Assembly: GCF_000710915.1 (NCBI RefSeq) | Contig: NZ_BAUA01000075.1 | Location: 62,001-126,000 of the forward strand | Direction: 5' to 3' | DNA: 64,000 bases | Source: Nocardia brasiliensis IFM 10847 | Lineage (GTDB): Bacteria; Actinomycetota; Actinomycetes; Mycobacteriales; Mycobacteriaceae | Made by a program: the position numbers and the translations under genes | Part shown: positions 16,460-25,388 of the stretch, piece by piece | Layout: each line of letters starts with the position of its first letter | Numbering within the stretch: position 1 is the first letter of the stretch | The notes under the pieces: model-generated | Databases searched by the model: none | What the model was told of the DNA's origin: nothing | Seen by the model: the letters and a program-made list of their open reading frames with translations, nothing else

Positions 16460-17824
16460 CTAGTTGCCCTGCGGCTTCAGCTTGTAGTAAGCCCACCGGA
16501 AGTGCTCATAGGTCCCGAAGGATCCCGGCACGGTGTGCACCGGCATTTCTGTGCCATCGAGCCAGCCGGCCGAGACGTAATCCGTCGAGTCGGTGTAGAA
16601 CGTCTTTTCCATCTGAACCTCTTGTCCGGGTGCGCATTTGACTTTTATCCACCCGGGAATGGTGTGCAACGTGAACGGCGGCGTCAGCTGCCCGACCAGC
16701 GGCCGTCCCGGTTTGTAATCACCGAATTCCAGCGTCGTTTTCGAGCAGATTCGCGTCCCTGACGGACGCGCGTCGATCAGCGGTCCCGAGTACCGTCCGT
16801 CGTTGCGCATGATGCCGTAGAACTCGCTCGCGCCGCCGTCGGGCTCCATCACCGGCGCGTATTCCCAGCCTGCCCAGGACTTGTTCGGATCCAGTATGGA
16901 ATCCACCACGCTGCCGAACATGCGCATGCGCCAGTAACCCGCACGCCAGCCGGTGATATCGATCTGACGGCCCGCGATGGTGACCGAGCCGGTCGCCCTG
17001 CTGTTGAGCACGATCTCGTCCATCAGCGAATCGGTACCGGGATCACCGCCGACCTTGATCAGTCCGTGCGGCCCGGCCACCGGTTCGGTAGCGGTGAAGT
17101 CGGCGGCGGCCAGTGGCGAAGAGCCCTTCACCTGCCAGCTATTGGTCTCCGCCGCGTAATTGATGCTGTAGTTGGACCCACGCATTCCCGGTTTGCCGTC
17201 GGCCGTCGCCCAATCCGCCCAACCCCCGCCGGGCAGCCCGTCCTTGAACGACAGGATCCCGTTCATGAACGGGAGTTGCGGCCCCTTCTCGTAGGACAGC
17301 TGCCCGACCGCCCACATGAACGGCCCGCCCTTGCCGATCGCTCGCTCACCCCAGAACGGCTCGGCTTCCACCACCACGATCATCCGTTGCGGGTTCTGCG
17401 GATCCTTGAGCCACCACCAGGAGATGCCGACATCGCCGAACTCGTTGCGTTCGAGCTGCGAATCCTCCGGAGTCGCAACGCGAACGGGATAGTCGTTCGG
17501 ATCGAGGTCGTAGGAAGTAGGCTCCCACTCCGGCGGCACCGCCACCGCGGTGCCGGGCGAGCCGACCACCGCGACGGTGATGGCGAACAAGGCAATCGAA
17601 GTTCGCGCCACGGTCGCCCACCATCCGCGACGCCGCCGCGGCCCAACCGCAGCCCCAAGGGAAATTTCGTTGCGGGGCAACAGGTTACGATGATATCGAA
17701 CAGATCTGATGACATCGAACATACCGGACCACTTTCTCTCCCGAAGCCTCGACTTCCAGGACTTGTTGAGCGGGCCAGACCGCGCACTCCGGCCGACCCG
17801 AATGGTGAATAATTCGAACCCCAT
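16460..17824 (-). CDS. Secreted protein of unknown function, partner of the FAD oxidoreductase
   Basis: A 454-residue product from the ATG at 17824, 6 nt after the stop of the upstream FAD oxidoreductase; an internal ATG at 17722 would give a shorter leader. An arginine-rich segment (GPRRRRGWWATVA) precedes a hydrophobic stretch (SIALFAITVAVVGSPGTAVA) that looks like a signal peptide or anchor with cleavage after AVA. The mature part is rich in Trp, Gly and aromatics (DVGISWWWLKDPQNP; GYWRMRMFGSVVDSIL), consistent with a beta-rich fold. A lipocalin-like (AttH/CrtC) relation came to mind but is not proven. The tight operon with an exported desaturase-like flavoprotein suggests binding or processing of a hydrophobic ligand outside the membrane. 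Confidence 0.65.
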   Translation of the reverse strand: MGFELFTIRVGRSARSGPLNKSWKSRLRERKWSGMFDVIRSVRYHRNLLPRNEISLGAAVGPRRRRGWWATVARTSIALFAITVAVVGSPGTAVAVPPEWEPTSYDLDPNDYPVRVATPEDSQLERNEFGDVGISWWWLKDPQNPQRMIVVVEAEPFWGERAIGKGGPFMWAVGQLSYEKGPQLPFMNGILSFKDGLPGGGWADWATADGKPGMRGSNYSINYAAETNSWQVKGSSPLAAADFTATEPVAGPHGLIKVGGDPGTDSLMDEIVLNSRATGSVTIAGRQIDITGWRAGYWRMRMFGSVVDSILDPNKSWAGWEYAPVMEPDGGASEFYGIMRNDGRYSGPLIDARPSGTRICSKTTLEFGDYKPGRPLVGQLTPPFTLHTIPGWIKVKCAPGQEVQMEKTFYTDSTDYVSAGWLDGTEMPVHTVPGSFGTYEHFRWAYYKLKPQGN

Positions 17825-17829
17825 ACCGG

Positions 17830-19731
17830 CTAACCGCCGCTCGGCATCGGCGCAGGGGCGATGACGTCGAAGACATTGGGCAGGCCCGCGCCATAGCGCC
17901 GGTCATCCTCGGCGCGAATCCCCTCGAGCAGCTTCGGCGGCGAATAGTCCGGCAACCAGCAACGCCCCTCGCGCGCGCCGGCTTGGTCGAGAATGCCGTT
18001 GACAGCGATGCGGGCGGTCTCCATCGCGCTTTCCTGCGAGTCGACCGCGGTGGAATTACGGACCGCGCCACCGGCGAGGAACAGATTGGGAATCGCGCCG
18101 ACCGGGGCCGGCCGCGGGCTGCGTCCCGCGTTCCCGAGCGCGTCTCCGGCCCGGGTATCAGTCACCTGCCAACCCGAATTCGCCCACCGCAGTGTGGTGT
18201 GCGGGGTCCAGCCCACGAAGTTTCCCGGCCGGAACGCATCCGCCATACCCGCATACCTGATGAGGAATTCGCGCAGTTCGACCAGGGTCTCTTCCTGGGT
18301 CAGCTGCAGCATCGGCTTGCCGTACACGAGGCCGGGCACCGAGAACAGGGAGGTGGAGAAGATCTCGATATCGAGTGCGGCCCCGGCCTCGCCGGACCCG
18401 TACCGGCGCAGATCTCGCTGCCAGATGGCGTTGACGCCGCCGAGGAACATGTACCACTGATCCTGTGGTGCTATGAATCCGAGAGTGACGTCCAGCTCGC
18501 GGAAGAACAGCTGGAAGCCGGTCTCGTAGGCGGGCACCACATTCCACGCGTCACGCAGCCCACTGTCGGCAGCGAGCAGATCGGGGGTGAACAGGCTCTG
18601 CATCCGGTCGCCCGGTATCGCCACGACGAAATAGTCCGCCTGCACCTCGATCGCCCGGCCCGCCGGATCCCGGACCGTAGCACCGGCGATCCGGCCGTTG
18701 TCGAGGGTGAGCTCGGTCAGCGTGTGCTGCAGGTGGAACGAGGCGCCATGCGATTCCAGGTACCGCGCCCACGGATCGAACCACACCTCGGTTTCCGGAC
18801 CGTCGAAGCAGATCCCGGCCGGAAGGGCCGACGTCGCAGCGGGATTCAGGCCCCAGTAATACCCCGGCCGCCCTTCCGCTGTTCGGAAAATCGGCTCGAT
18901 GAAGAAGTCCTTCAGCGCATTCGCCGATCCGCCTTGGTCTTTGGCGTCGCTGCCGAGGCAATGCTCTATACCCCAGGGGATCCACGCGGCATTCGGCGAC
19001 ATCTGGTCGGTGCGGAAGAACTCGCGCAAGGTCATGCTGTCGAGCTGGCCGCGACACCTGGCCGGCCCCGACGTGATCCAGGCGGCTGTCTTACTGGCCA
19101 GCAATGCCGCGTCGGCCGGAGTGTAGCCACCGAGCTGAGCGAAAGCCTCCAGGAAGTATTGCGGGTATTTCTCGATCGGCATGCTGCGGATCGCGGCGGC
19201 CGTCAGCGGAAGTGGGGCGTTGAGCCTCGTCTGGCCGATGGCGATCGGAACACGTTGTCCCTGAGTGCCCGCCGGAACTCCGGGATTCTCCGGAATGAAC
19301 GCGGCGCGATCGAACACGCTGCCGCCCCGGCCGTCCGGAATTCGCTTGAGCGTTTCGGGCAAGATCGCGTAACTCGGCAGGATGAAATGCTGGGCACTCA
19401 TCTCGAAGGGATACAGAGAGCTGCCGGGCGGGTTCGTGTAGGCCCGCACCATTCCGCCGAGCCGCTCGTTCTTGTCATACACCGTGACCTGGAAACCACG
19501 CTCCGCCAATTCGTGTGCCGCCGCCATTCCCCCGGGTCCGCCACCGAAGACCGCGACCCGCCGCCCACGCGCCGGGTCCGCGCCCGAGCGCCCAGGTCCG
19601 AGCAACGCGGAGACCGGGCCCACCATGGCCGCAGCCGCGATCCCGGTCAGCACCCGTCGTCGAGGCAATACCGCAGGACGCGAAGCGCCGGGCGCCGCCG
19701 TACTTACTGGCAGCTCACCATGTTCTTCCAT
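17830..19731 (-). CDS. Exported FAD-dependent oxidoreductase, phytoene desaturase/amine oxidase type
   Basis: A 633-residue flavoprotein. From the ATG at 19731 (GGGAAAGG upstream) it has a Tat-like signal, PRRRVLTGIAAAAMVGP, then the FAD-binding VAVFGGGPGGMAAAHELAER and KNERLGGMVRAY. The C-terminal FAD segment is NLFLAGGAVRNSTAVDSQES followed by AMETARIAVNGIL. The overall pattern is that of phytoene desaturase/hydroxysqualene dehydroxylase-like enzymes acting on polyisoprenoids. The unusual point is the twin-arginine leader, which would export a folded flavoprotein. It is followed 6 nt later by a secreted protein. Substrate unknown; no carotenoid genes are adjacent. Confidence 0.8.
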   Translation of the reverse strand: MEEHGELPVSTAAPGASRPAVLPRRRVLTGIAAAAMVGPVSALLGPGRSGADPARGRRVAVFGGGPGGMAAAHELAERGFQVTVYDKNERLGGMVRAYTNPPGSSLYPFEMSAQHFILPSYAILPETLKRIPDGRGGSVFDRAAFIPENPGVPAGTQGQRVPIAIGQTRLNAPLPLTAAAIRSMPIEKYPQYFLEAFAQLGGYTPADAALLASKTAAWITSGPARCRGQLDSMTLREFFRTDQMSPNAAWIPWGIEHCLGSDAKDQGGSANALKDFFIEPIFRTAEGRPGYYWGLNPAATSALPAGICFDGPETEVWFDPWARYLESHGASFHLQHTLTELTLDNGRIAGATVRDPAGRAIEVQADYFVVAIPGDRMQSLFTPDLLAADSGLRDAWNVVPAYETGFQLFFRELDVTLGFIAPQDQWYMFLGGVNAIWQRDLRRYGSGEAGAALDIEIFSTSLFSVPGLVYGKPMLQLTQEETLVELREFLIRYAGMADAFRPGNFVGWTPHTTLRWANSGWQVTDTRAGDALGNAGRSPRPAPVGAIPNLFLAGGAVRNSTAVDSQESAMETARIAVNGILDQAGAREGRCWLPDYSPPKLLEGIRAEDDRRYGAGLPNVFDVIAPAPMPSGG

Positions 19732-19935
19732 ACAGTGCAGGCCTTTCCCTATGCAGCCGTCATGTTCTGCCAAAAGCCGTTTCGTCCGTGAACCACACCT
19801 CGTTCGGGCGATCGGCGATGGGCCGGCATGTGTCCGGTGACACATTCGACCACTGGACGTTCAAGGCTTTGTGTTCAGAATCAGGACACTTCTTTTCGGC
19901 GCAAAGATCGCTCTCGCCCCGATCGCGACCGGGGA

Positions 19936-20060
19936 CTATCGCAGACCCAGGAATCGCTCGGCATTCCCGCCGACATAAGTGCCCCGCTTGGCGGACGGAA
20001 GGAAGTCGGTCGCCGATCGGATCGCCGACTCACCATTGAGCGTCCGTTTGGCCGGTCCAC
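19936..20060 (-). pseudogene. Remnant of an amidohydrolase C-terminus
   Basis: On the minus strand one frame ending at 19936 reads ESAIRSATDFLPSAKRGTYV followed by GGNAERFLGLR and a stop. GGNAERFLGL is the stereotyped C-terminal end of many amidohydrolase-family proteins. No matching N-terminal part exists upstream, and the region instead overlaps the 5' end of the oppositely oriented condensation-like gene. Best read as the tail of a gene cut by a rearrangement. The assignment rests on a short stretch. Confidence 0.45.
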
Positions 20061-21136
20061 GAGTTCGTGGAGCCCGACCGTACTGGCTACCCCACCGCGA
20101 GCGCCCCGTGGTCGAGTTCTCGGACGCGATCGAGACGGGCAGCGAGCTGCATTGGGCCGATCAACACGTTCTCGACACCGAGTTCGACGTCCGATCCGGC
20201 GTGGGTTGGTCCTTGGCCGCTGCCGCGACGACGTCGAGAACGGTGGCGGTGTCGTTCTTGATTTCGCATACCGTGACCGACGGACAAGGAATGCTCGCCG
20301 GGCTGGCGACAGCGCTCGGTCCGGATCGACCGCCGGCATCGCTGCTCAGGAGTCCGACTCGGCGCGCGGATCTCGCCGATGCAATAGGGGCCGGCGGTCG
20401 GGCACACGCCCGGGTGACGTTGGCGACAACGACTCAGATGGGGCATGACTTCAACCCCCTCGCTATGGCGCTCAACGGTTTACGTGCCGCCCGGCGCCGC
20501 AGGCAGGCCCCGGTCTCGCCGCCGCCGCACATCACCGTCCTGGTTGTCGACAGCAACGAACTCGCCGCGGTCGCCGCCCGATATGGCGGCACCGCGACAA
20601 GCCTGTCGATCGCCCTGACCGCCAACACCACCCTGGCCCTCGACGACAGCGGTGATCAGCGGATCCGGTTGCAGATGCCGGTCTCTCGTCGCGCACACGA
20701 CAGTCCACGCGGAGGAAACGAGGTCGCCGCCACCGTAGTGGATTTGGGACCCTCGCATGGCCGGTACACCGACCTCGCCCGCATTCGGTCGATCAGCAAA
20801 CAGGCATACGCTCACGCCGCTCCGGTCGTCATGGGAGCGATCGCGGACTGCGACGCGGCGCTATCGAGCGTCGGCGCTATCCCAACGGTGGTCGCGAACG
20901 CCTTCGGAACACCCACTGCGATGATCCCGAGGTCGCTCAGACGACGGATGCCGTCGAATCTGCCGTTGAGCGCACGCCCGTCGATCATGGTGTTTCGGAC
21001 TTTCACCGATTTGACAACCACCTTCACCTTCGTCGGTTCCCACGACAGAATCGCGTCCGTCGCAGCCGCCGAATTCACCGCATGGGGCATCTCGCCCGTT
21101 GCGCAGTGGCAGAACACGAGACCCGACACCCGATAA
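19979..21136 (+). CDS. Condensation-domain-like acyltransferase, probably N-terminally truncated
   Basis: The frame opens at a GTG directly after an in-frame stop and codes for 385 residues. The acyltransferase motif is SHTVTDGQGM (HxxxDG) near residue 95, earlier than the roughly 130-140 usual for condensation/PapA-like proteins. The text around VRGARPYWLPHRERPVVEF resembles the strand that normally follows HPxLRAR, so about 35-40 residues are missing at the front. The second half looks intact (LSIALTANTTLAL; RLQMPVSRRAHDSPRGGNEV). Such proteins transfer acyl groups or shape lipids and peptides. No ribosome binding site precedes the GTG. It may be non-functional or start at a later codon. 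Confidence 0.6.
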   Translation: MPRLADGRKSVADRIADSPLSVRLAGPRVRGARPYWLPHRERPVVEFSDAIETGSELHWADQHVLDTEFDVRSGVGWSLAAAATTSRTVAVSFLISHTVTDGQGMLAGLATALGPDRPPASLLRSPTRRADLADAIGAGGRAHARVTLATTTQMGHDFNPLAMALNGLRAARRRRQAPVSPPPHITVLVVDSNELAAVAARYGGTATSLSIALTANTTLALDDSGDQRIRLQMPVSRRAHDSPRGGNEVAATVVDLGPSHGRYTDLARIRSISKQAYAHAAPVVMGAIADCDAALSSVGAIPTVVANAFGTPTAMIPRSLRRRMPSNLPLSARPSIMVFRTFTDLTTTFTFVGSHDRIASVAAAEFTAWGISPVAQWQNTRPDTR

Positions 21137-21253
21137 CGGATCCGTCCGTGGCGCCCCAGGGGCTCATCCGGCTACGTGGCGCGCGCCGCATCGCTGGCAC
21201 CTGTTCTGGCGCAATCGAACCGACGGCGTCGCGTCGAGCAGCGCACAGGAAGG

Positions 21254-21286
21254 CCCGCCGCTCGGCAAGCCCGGCCGAGCGGCGGG
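21254..21286. terminator. Strong hairpin terminator
   Basis: CCCGCCGCTCGGC and its exact complement form a 13-bp stem with a 7-base loop, between the convergent condensation-like and aspartase genes. Confidence 0.75.
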
Positions 21287-21304
21287 TTGACTACGCATGC
21301 CGGG

Positions 21305-22741
21305 CTACGGAACGGAGTAGACCGATGCCTCACCCTCGACGACCGGGGTGGGCAGACCGGCAAGGCGGTGCGGGGCGAGGAGTTCGGCGACCTGCTCCGG
21401 GGTGAGCAGGCCGAGTTCGACCGCGATATCGCCGACGAACTGCCCCGTCAGCAGAGCCTGTTTCGCGATGGCGGCGCTCGCGGCGTAGCCGATGTGCGGG
21501 GCGAGGGCGGTGACGATGCCGATCGAGCGGCGGACACCGGCTTCCAGGTGCTCCTGGTCGGCGGTGATACCGGAAACGCATTTGGTTGCCAGCGCGTCGG
21601 CCGCGGCGATGAGATGGGTGGTCGTCTTCAACAGGCTGTAGGCGATGATCGGCTCGAAGGCATTGAGCTGCAATTGACCTGCTTCGGCGGCCATGGTGAC
21701 GGTCAGGTCGTTGCCGATGGCTTCGAACGCGATCTGATTGACCAGTTCGGGAATCACCGGGTTGACCTTGCCCGGCATGATCGACGATCCGGCCTGCCTT
21801 GCGGGCAAACGGATCTCACCGAAACCGGTGACCGGGCCGGAGGACATGAGCCGCAGGTCGTTGCAGGTCTTGGACAGCTTCACCGCGACGCGCTTGAGGA
21901 TGCCCGATACCTGCACGAACGCCCCGGCGTCCTGGGTGGCCTCGATGAGGTTCTCGGCCGGAGTCACCGCCTCGCCGGTGAGCTCGCTCAGATAGGCGCA
22001 GGCGAGCGCGGAATACCCTGGGTGGCCGTTGATTCCGGTGCCGATCGCGGTGCCGCCGAGATTGCTCTCGCACAGCAGCGGGATGGCTTCTTCGAGTCGC
22101 AGGCAGTCCTCGCGCACCATGAGCGCGAAGGTGCCGAATTCCTGTCCGAGGGTCATGGGGACCGCGTCCTGCAACTGCGTGCGACCCATTTTGATGACAC
22201 CGGCGAACTCGCCGGCCTTCTGCTCGAAGGCGTCCGCGAGGCGGCGCAGCGCGGCGACGAGATCCCGGATATGGCGCACCACCGCAACATTCACCGCGGT
22301 CGGATACACGTCGTTGGTCGACTGACCGAGGTTCACATGATCGAGTGGATCCAGTTCGCCGTAGGTGCCACGGGCGTGGCCGAGCAGTTCGAGGGCACGG
22401 TTGGCAATGACCTCGTTGACGTTCATGTTCGTCGAGGTGCCCGCCCCGCCCTGGATGGGGTCGATCGGGAATTGATCGTGCAACTCGCCCGCGCGTATTT
22501 CCGCACAGGCGCTTTCGATCGCCGCGGCACGGCGGTCATCGAGCACTCCCAGCTCACGATTGGCGCGGCAGGCGGCGAGTTTCACCGAAGCGAGTGCGAC
22601 GATCAGAGCCGGGTAGTTTCCGATGCGGTCGCCGGTGACGGAGAAGTTCTCCAGCGCGCGAGCGGTGTGGACGCCCCAGTAAGCCGCGCGTGGCACCGCC
22701 ACCGCGCCCAGGGAGTCGCTTTCGAGTCGAGTGTCGGTCAC
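21305..22741 (-). CDS. aspA: Aspartate ammonia-lyase
   Basis: Converts L-aspartate to fumarate and ammonia. The 478-residue protein carries the fumarase/aspartase signature GSSIMPGKVNP plus GAGTSTNMNVNEVIANRALE and LGQSTNDVYPTA, all in expected order. The GTG at 22741 is chosen because it overlaps the asparaginase stop as GTGA and has GGAG upstream; the frame extends to 22753. It is the last gene of a three-gene operon: permease, asparaginase, aspartase. Together these take up asparagine, release ammonia twice and feed the carbon into the TCA cycle. The full-length sequence and operon favour aspartase over fumarase. Confidence 0.93.
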   Translation of the reverse strand: MTDTRLESDSLGAVAVPRAAYWGVHTARALENFSVTGDRIGNYPALIVALASVKLAACRANRELGVLDDRRAAAIESACAEIRAGELHDQFPIDPIQGGAGTSTNMNVNEVIANRALELLGHARGTYGELDPLDHVNLGQSTNDVYPTAVNVAVVRHIRDLVAALRRLADAFEQKAGEFAGVIKMGRTQLQDAVPMTLGQEFGTFALMVREDCLRLEEAIPLLCESNLGGTAIGTGINGHPGYSALACAYLSELTGEAVTPAENLIEATQDAGAFVQVSGILKRVAVKLSKTCNDLRLMSSGPVTGFGEIRLPARQAGSSIMPGKVNPVIPELVNQIAFEAIGNDLTVTMAAEAGQLQLNAFEPIIAYSLLKTTTHLIAAADALATKCVSGITADQEHLEAGVRRSIGIVTALAPHIGYAASAAIAKQALLTGQFVGDIAVELGLLTPEQVAELLAPHRLAGLPTPVVEGEASVYSVP

Positions 22742-23778
22742 CGGTAGCTCCAAGAGTTCGAGTCGTTGTCGGCCGCACTGGACGAGACATCCGGTGCGGC
22801 AGGGTTATTCGCGAGTTCACCGAGTAGGTTCGTCACCATCCAGTGCCGCAGCTCGACACCGCCGAATCCGTGGTCGACGAGGTAGGAGAGCTTGGCCAGT
22901 GCCGCTTCCCTGGTCATGTCGCCGCCGCTCAGCGCACCGGCGTCGAGTAGTGCGCGTCCGGGTTGGTATCGGCCGAGATCCACTGAGCCACTGTCACATT
23001 GACTGATCACAACCACCGGGGTGCCACGTCCGGTCGCGCCGCGAACGGGCTCGGCCAGGTCGGGCGCGGTGCCCGCCCCGTAGCACTCGAGCACCAGGCC
23101 GCCGCGGTAATGCCGAAGAGCCGCGTCCAGCAACTCCGCGTGCAGGCCGGGAAATACGGTGAGCAGACCCACCGGCGCACCCGTCCCGTGCCGGACCGGA
23201 AGCGCGGGCGGCACCGGCGGCGGCGTGCATTCGCCGATGGTGGTGAAACCGTCGTAGTCCTCGATCGCCCGTTTGGAGGCCCGCACCGCCGGATGCAGCC
23301 TGGAACCGAAGGCCAGATAGGTGCCCGGCGCGGGCTGCCCGACGATTGTCGCCAACGCCAGGTGCAGGTTGCTGCGCGCGTCACTGCCCGGCTGTCCGAG
23401 CGGAATCTGCGCCCCGGTCAACACCACCGGGATCGCACTGTCGCGCAACTCGAACGCCATCCGCGCGCCGATGTAGGCCATGGTGTCGGTGCCGTGAACG
23501 ACGATCACGCCGTCCGGTTCATCCGAGGCGATACCCGCTCGAACCGTCGCGGCGATGCGGCACGCCGTACCCGCCTCGGCGAGCGCGCTGTCGATAACCT
23601 GATCGAACTCGCGGTAGCGGACATCGACGGAAACCCCTGCTGCCGACTCGAATTCGGCGACCATCTCCGAGATCTCGGCCGCCAGACCCGAGCGGGGCCG
23701 CATCCCGGCCCCACCGTCGACCATCCCGAAGGTCCCACCGGTATAGAGAATCCCTACACGGACCCGCTCGGAACTCAT
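22738..23778 (-). CDS. ansA: L-asparaginase, cytoplasmic type
   Basis: Hydrolyses asparagine to aspartate and ammonia. The 346-residue enzyme has the first threonine motif in GILYTGGTFGMVDGG near residue 9 and the second in VIVVHGTDTMAYIGARMAFE near residue 88, with LTGAQIPLGQPGSDARSNL between the lobes. No signal peptide is seen, so it acts in the cytosol on imported asparagine. The ATG at 23778 overlaps the permease stop as ATGA. The C-terminal tail is Ser/Asp/Asn-rich and poorly conserved. Position between an amino-acid permease and aspartase supports the role strongly. Confidence 0.92.
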   Translation of the reverse strand: MSSERVRVGILYTGGTFGMVDGGAGMRPRSGLAAEISEMVAEFESAAGVSVDVRYREFDQVIDSALAEAGTACRIAATVRAGIASDEPDGVIVVHGTDTMAYIGARMAFELRDSAIPVVLTGAQIPLGQPGSDARSNLHLALATIVGQPAPGTYLAFGSRLHPAVRASKRAIEDYDGFTTIGECTPPPVPPALPVRHGTGAPVGLLTVFPGLHAELLDAALRHYRGGLVLECYGAGTAPDLAEPVRGATGRGTPVVVISQCDSGSVDLGRYQPGRALLDAGALSGGDMTREAALAKLSYLVDHGFGGVELRHWMVTNLLGELANNPAAPDVSSSAADNDSNSWSYR

Positions 23779-25220
23779 GAACGATCCACCGGCGCAAGCA
23801 CATCGGCGGCGAGCCTGCCTCGCACCCGGAACCACCCGACCACCATCGCGACCACCACAGCCAGGAACGCCACCACGGTGATCCGCCCGATCTCGTCATC
23901 GAAGCACATGAGTAGCACGACACCGGCCAGGAACACCAGGGTGGCGATGTTCAGCACCGGAGCGAACGGCAGCCGGAAGGACGGCCGCACATACTCGCCG
24001 CGTTCGGCTCGGCGCACAAAGATCCAGTGGCACACCATGATCGACACCCAGGTGCCGACGATGCCCAGCCCCGCCAGGTTCAGCACGATCTCGAAAGCCT
24101 TGTGCGGCAGCACGAGATTCAACACGACGCCGGCGATCCCGACCACACTGGTGATCAGAATGCCGCCGTAGGGCACGCCGTGGCGGTTCATCCGCGCCGC
24201 GAAGCGCGGTGCGGTGCCGGCCACGGCCATCGAACGCAGCGTGCGCCCTGTCGCATACAGTCCCGCGTTCAGACTCGACATAGCGGCGGTGAGCACCACC
24301 AGGTTCATGACGTCGCCGGCATGCGGAACACCGATGGAGCTCATCACCGTGACGAACGGGCTCTCGCCGGCGGAGTACGCCGTCCACGGCAGCAACAGCG
24401 TGAACAAGATGACCGAGCCGGCGTAGAACAGGATGATCCGCCACATGATCGAGTTCACCGCCCGCGGCACCACGGCCTTCGGATTCTCCGACTCCCCCGC
24501 CGCGACTCCGATCAGCTCGGTACCGCCGAAGGCGAACACCACACCCAGGGCAATGGTCAGCATCGGGGCCAAGCCCTTGGGGAACAGCCCGCCGTTGTCG
24601 GTGATCGTGGAGATACCGGGGACGTTCCCGTCGATCGAGGTACCGGTGACGATCAATCCCACGGCGACCAGCATGAAGATCACGATGGTCGCGACCTTGA
24701 TGAGCGCGAACCAGAATTCCAGCTCGCCGAACAGCCGCACCGAAACCACGTTGAGCGCGACCACCACCGCCAGCGCGATGAGCGCCAGCACCCACTGCGG
24801 CACCGGCACGAACATCGCCCAGAAGTGCGCGTACAACGCCACCGCGGTGATGTCGGCGACCAGCGTGGTCGACCAGTTCAAAAAGTACAGCCACCCCACG
24901 GTGTAGGCGCCGCGCTCGCCCAGGAACTCCCGCGCGTAGGAGACGAAGGCTCCCGAGGAGGGCCGATACATGACCAGCTCGCCGAGCGCCCGCACCACCA
25001 TGAAGGTGAAGATGCCGCACACGATGTAGACGATCGCCAGCGACGGGCCGGCCAGCGCCATACGCCCGCTCGCGCCGAGGAACAGGCCGGTGCCGATGGA
25101 TCCGCCGATGGCGATCATCTGCATATGGCGTTTGCGGAGCTGTTTGTGATAGCCGGCATCGCCGACGTCGACTTTGGCTGCCGACGCGTCGGGCGCCGGC
25201 AGTTCGTCGTGGTGCTGCAT
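23775..25220 (-). CDS. ansP: Amino-acid permease, probable L-asparagine transporter
   Basis: A 481-residue APC-superfamily permease with about 12 hydrophobic segments. The start of transmembrane 1 carries MIAIGGSIGTGLFLGASGRM, the substrate-binding glycine motif of the AAT group, and the following loop keeps SSGAFVSYAREFLGERGAYT. The ATG at 25220 follows GAGGAAGG. It is the first gene of an operon with asparaginase and aspartase, which makes asparagine the likely substrate. The divergent FCD regulator starts 168 nt away, and inverted repeats lie between them. Confidence 0.88.
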   Translation of the reverse strand: MQHHDELPAPDASAAKVDVGDAGYHKQLRKRHMQMIAIGGSIGTGLFLGASGRMALAGPSLAIVYIVCGIFTFMVVRALGELVMYRPSSGAFVSYAREFLGERGAYTVGWLYFLNWSTTLVADITAVALYAHFWAMFVPVPQWVLALIALAVVVALNVVSVRLFGELEFWFALIKVATIVIFMLVAVGLIVTGTSIDGNVPGISTITDNGGLFPKGLAPMLTIALGVVFAFGGTELIGVAAGESENPKAVVPRAVNSIMWRIILFYAGSVILFTLLLPWTAYSAGESPFVTVMSSIGVPHAGDVMNLVVLTAAMSSLNAGLYATGRTLRSMAVAGTAPRFAARMNRHGVPYGGILITSVVGIAGVVLNLVLPHKAFEIVLNLAGLGIVGTWVSIMVCHWIFVRRAERGEYVRPSFRLPFAPVLNIATLVFLAGVVLLMCFDDEIGRITVVAFLAVVVAMVVGWFRVRGRLAADVLAPVDRS

Positions 25221-25268
25221 GGGAACCTTCCTCGGCCGAATCCAGCCCGCGACGGTGGCGACACCAAC

Positions 25269-25295
25269 CTGTCTGGCTGTAAGACAGGCAGACAG
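25269..25295. promoter_or_regulatory. Candidate operator for the ans operon
   Basis: CTGTCT at 25269-25274 pairs with AGACAG at 25282-25287 across 7 bases, and AGACAG repeats at 25290-25295. The block sits in the divergent promoter region between the permease and the FCD regulator, where an autoregulating GntR-type protein would bind. Confidence 0.45.
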
Positions 25296-25352
25296 TAACG
25301 CGGGTCACAACGTACTGTCAACGCGCCCCCGACATGCGGTGGCCCGACCACT

Positions 25353-25381
25353 TTGACGCCGTATGACCCGCTCTGGATACT
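25353..25381 (+). promoter_or_regulatory. Sigma-70-type promoter giving a leaderless FCD regulator transcript
   Basis: TTGACG at 25353-25358, a 17-base spacer and GATACT at 25376-25381. Transcription would start about 7 nt later, at or next to the GTG at 25389, so the mRNA would be leaderless. This explains the missing ribosome binding site. Confidence 0.6.
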
Positions 25382-25388
25382 TGGTCGC

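Noticed and set aside
17983..19791. A 602-codon plus-strand frame
   Set aside because: Shadow of the FAD oxidoreductase; no motif, arginine-rich composition.
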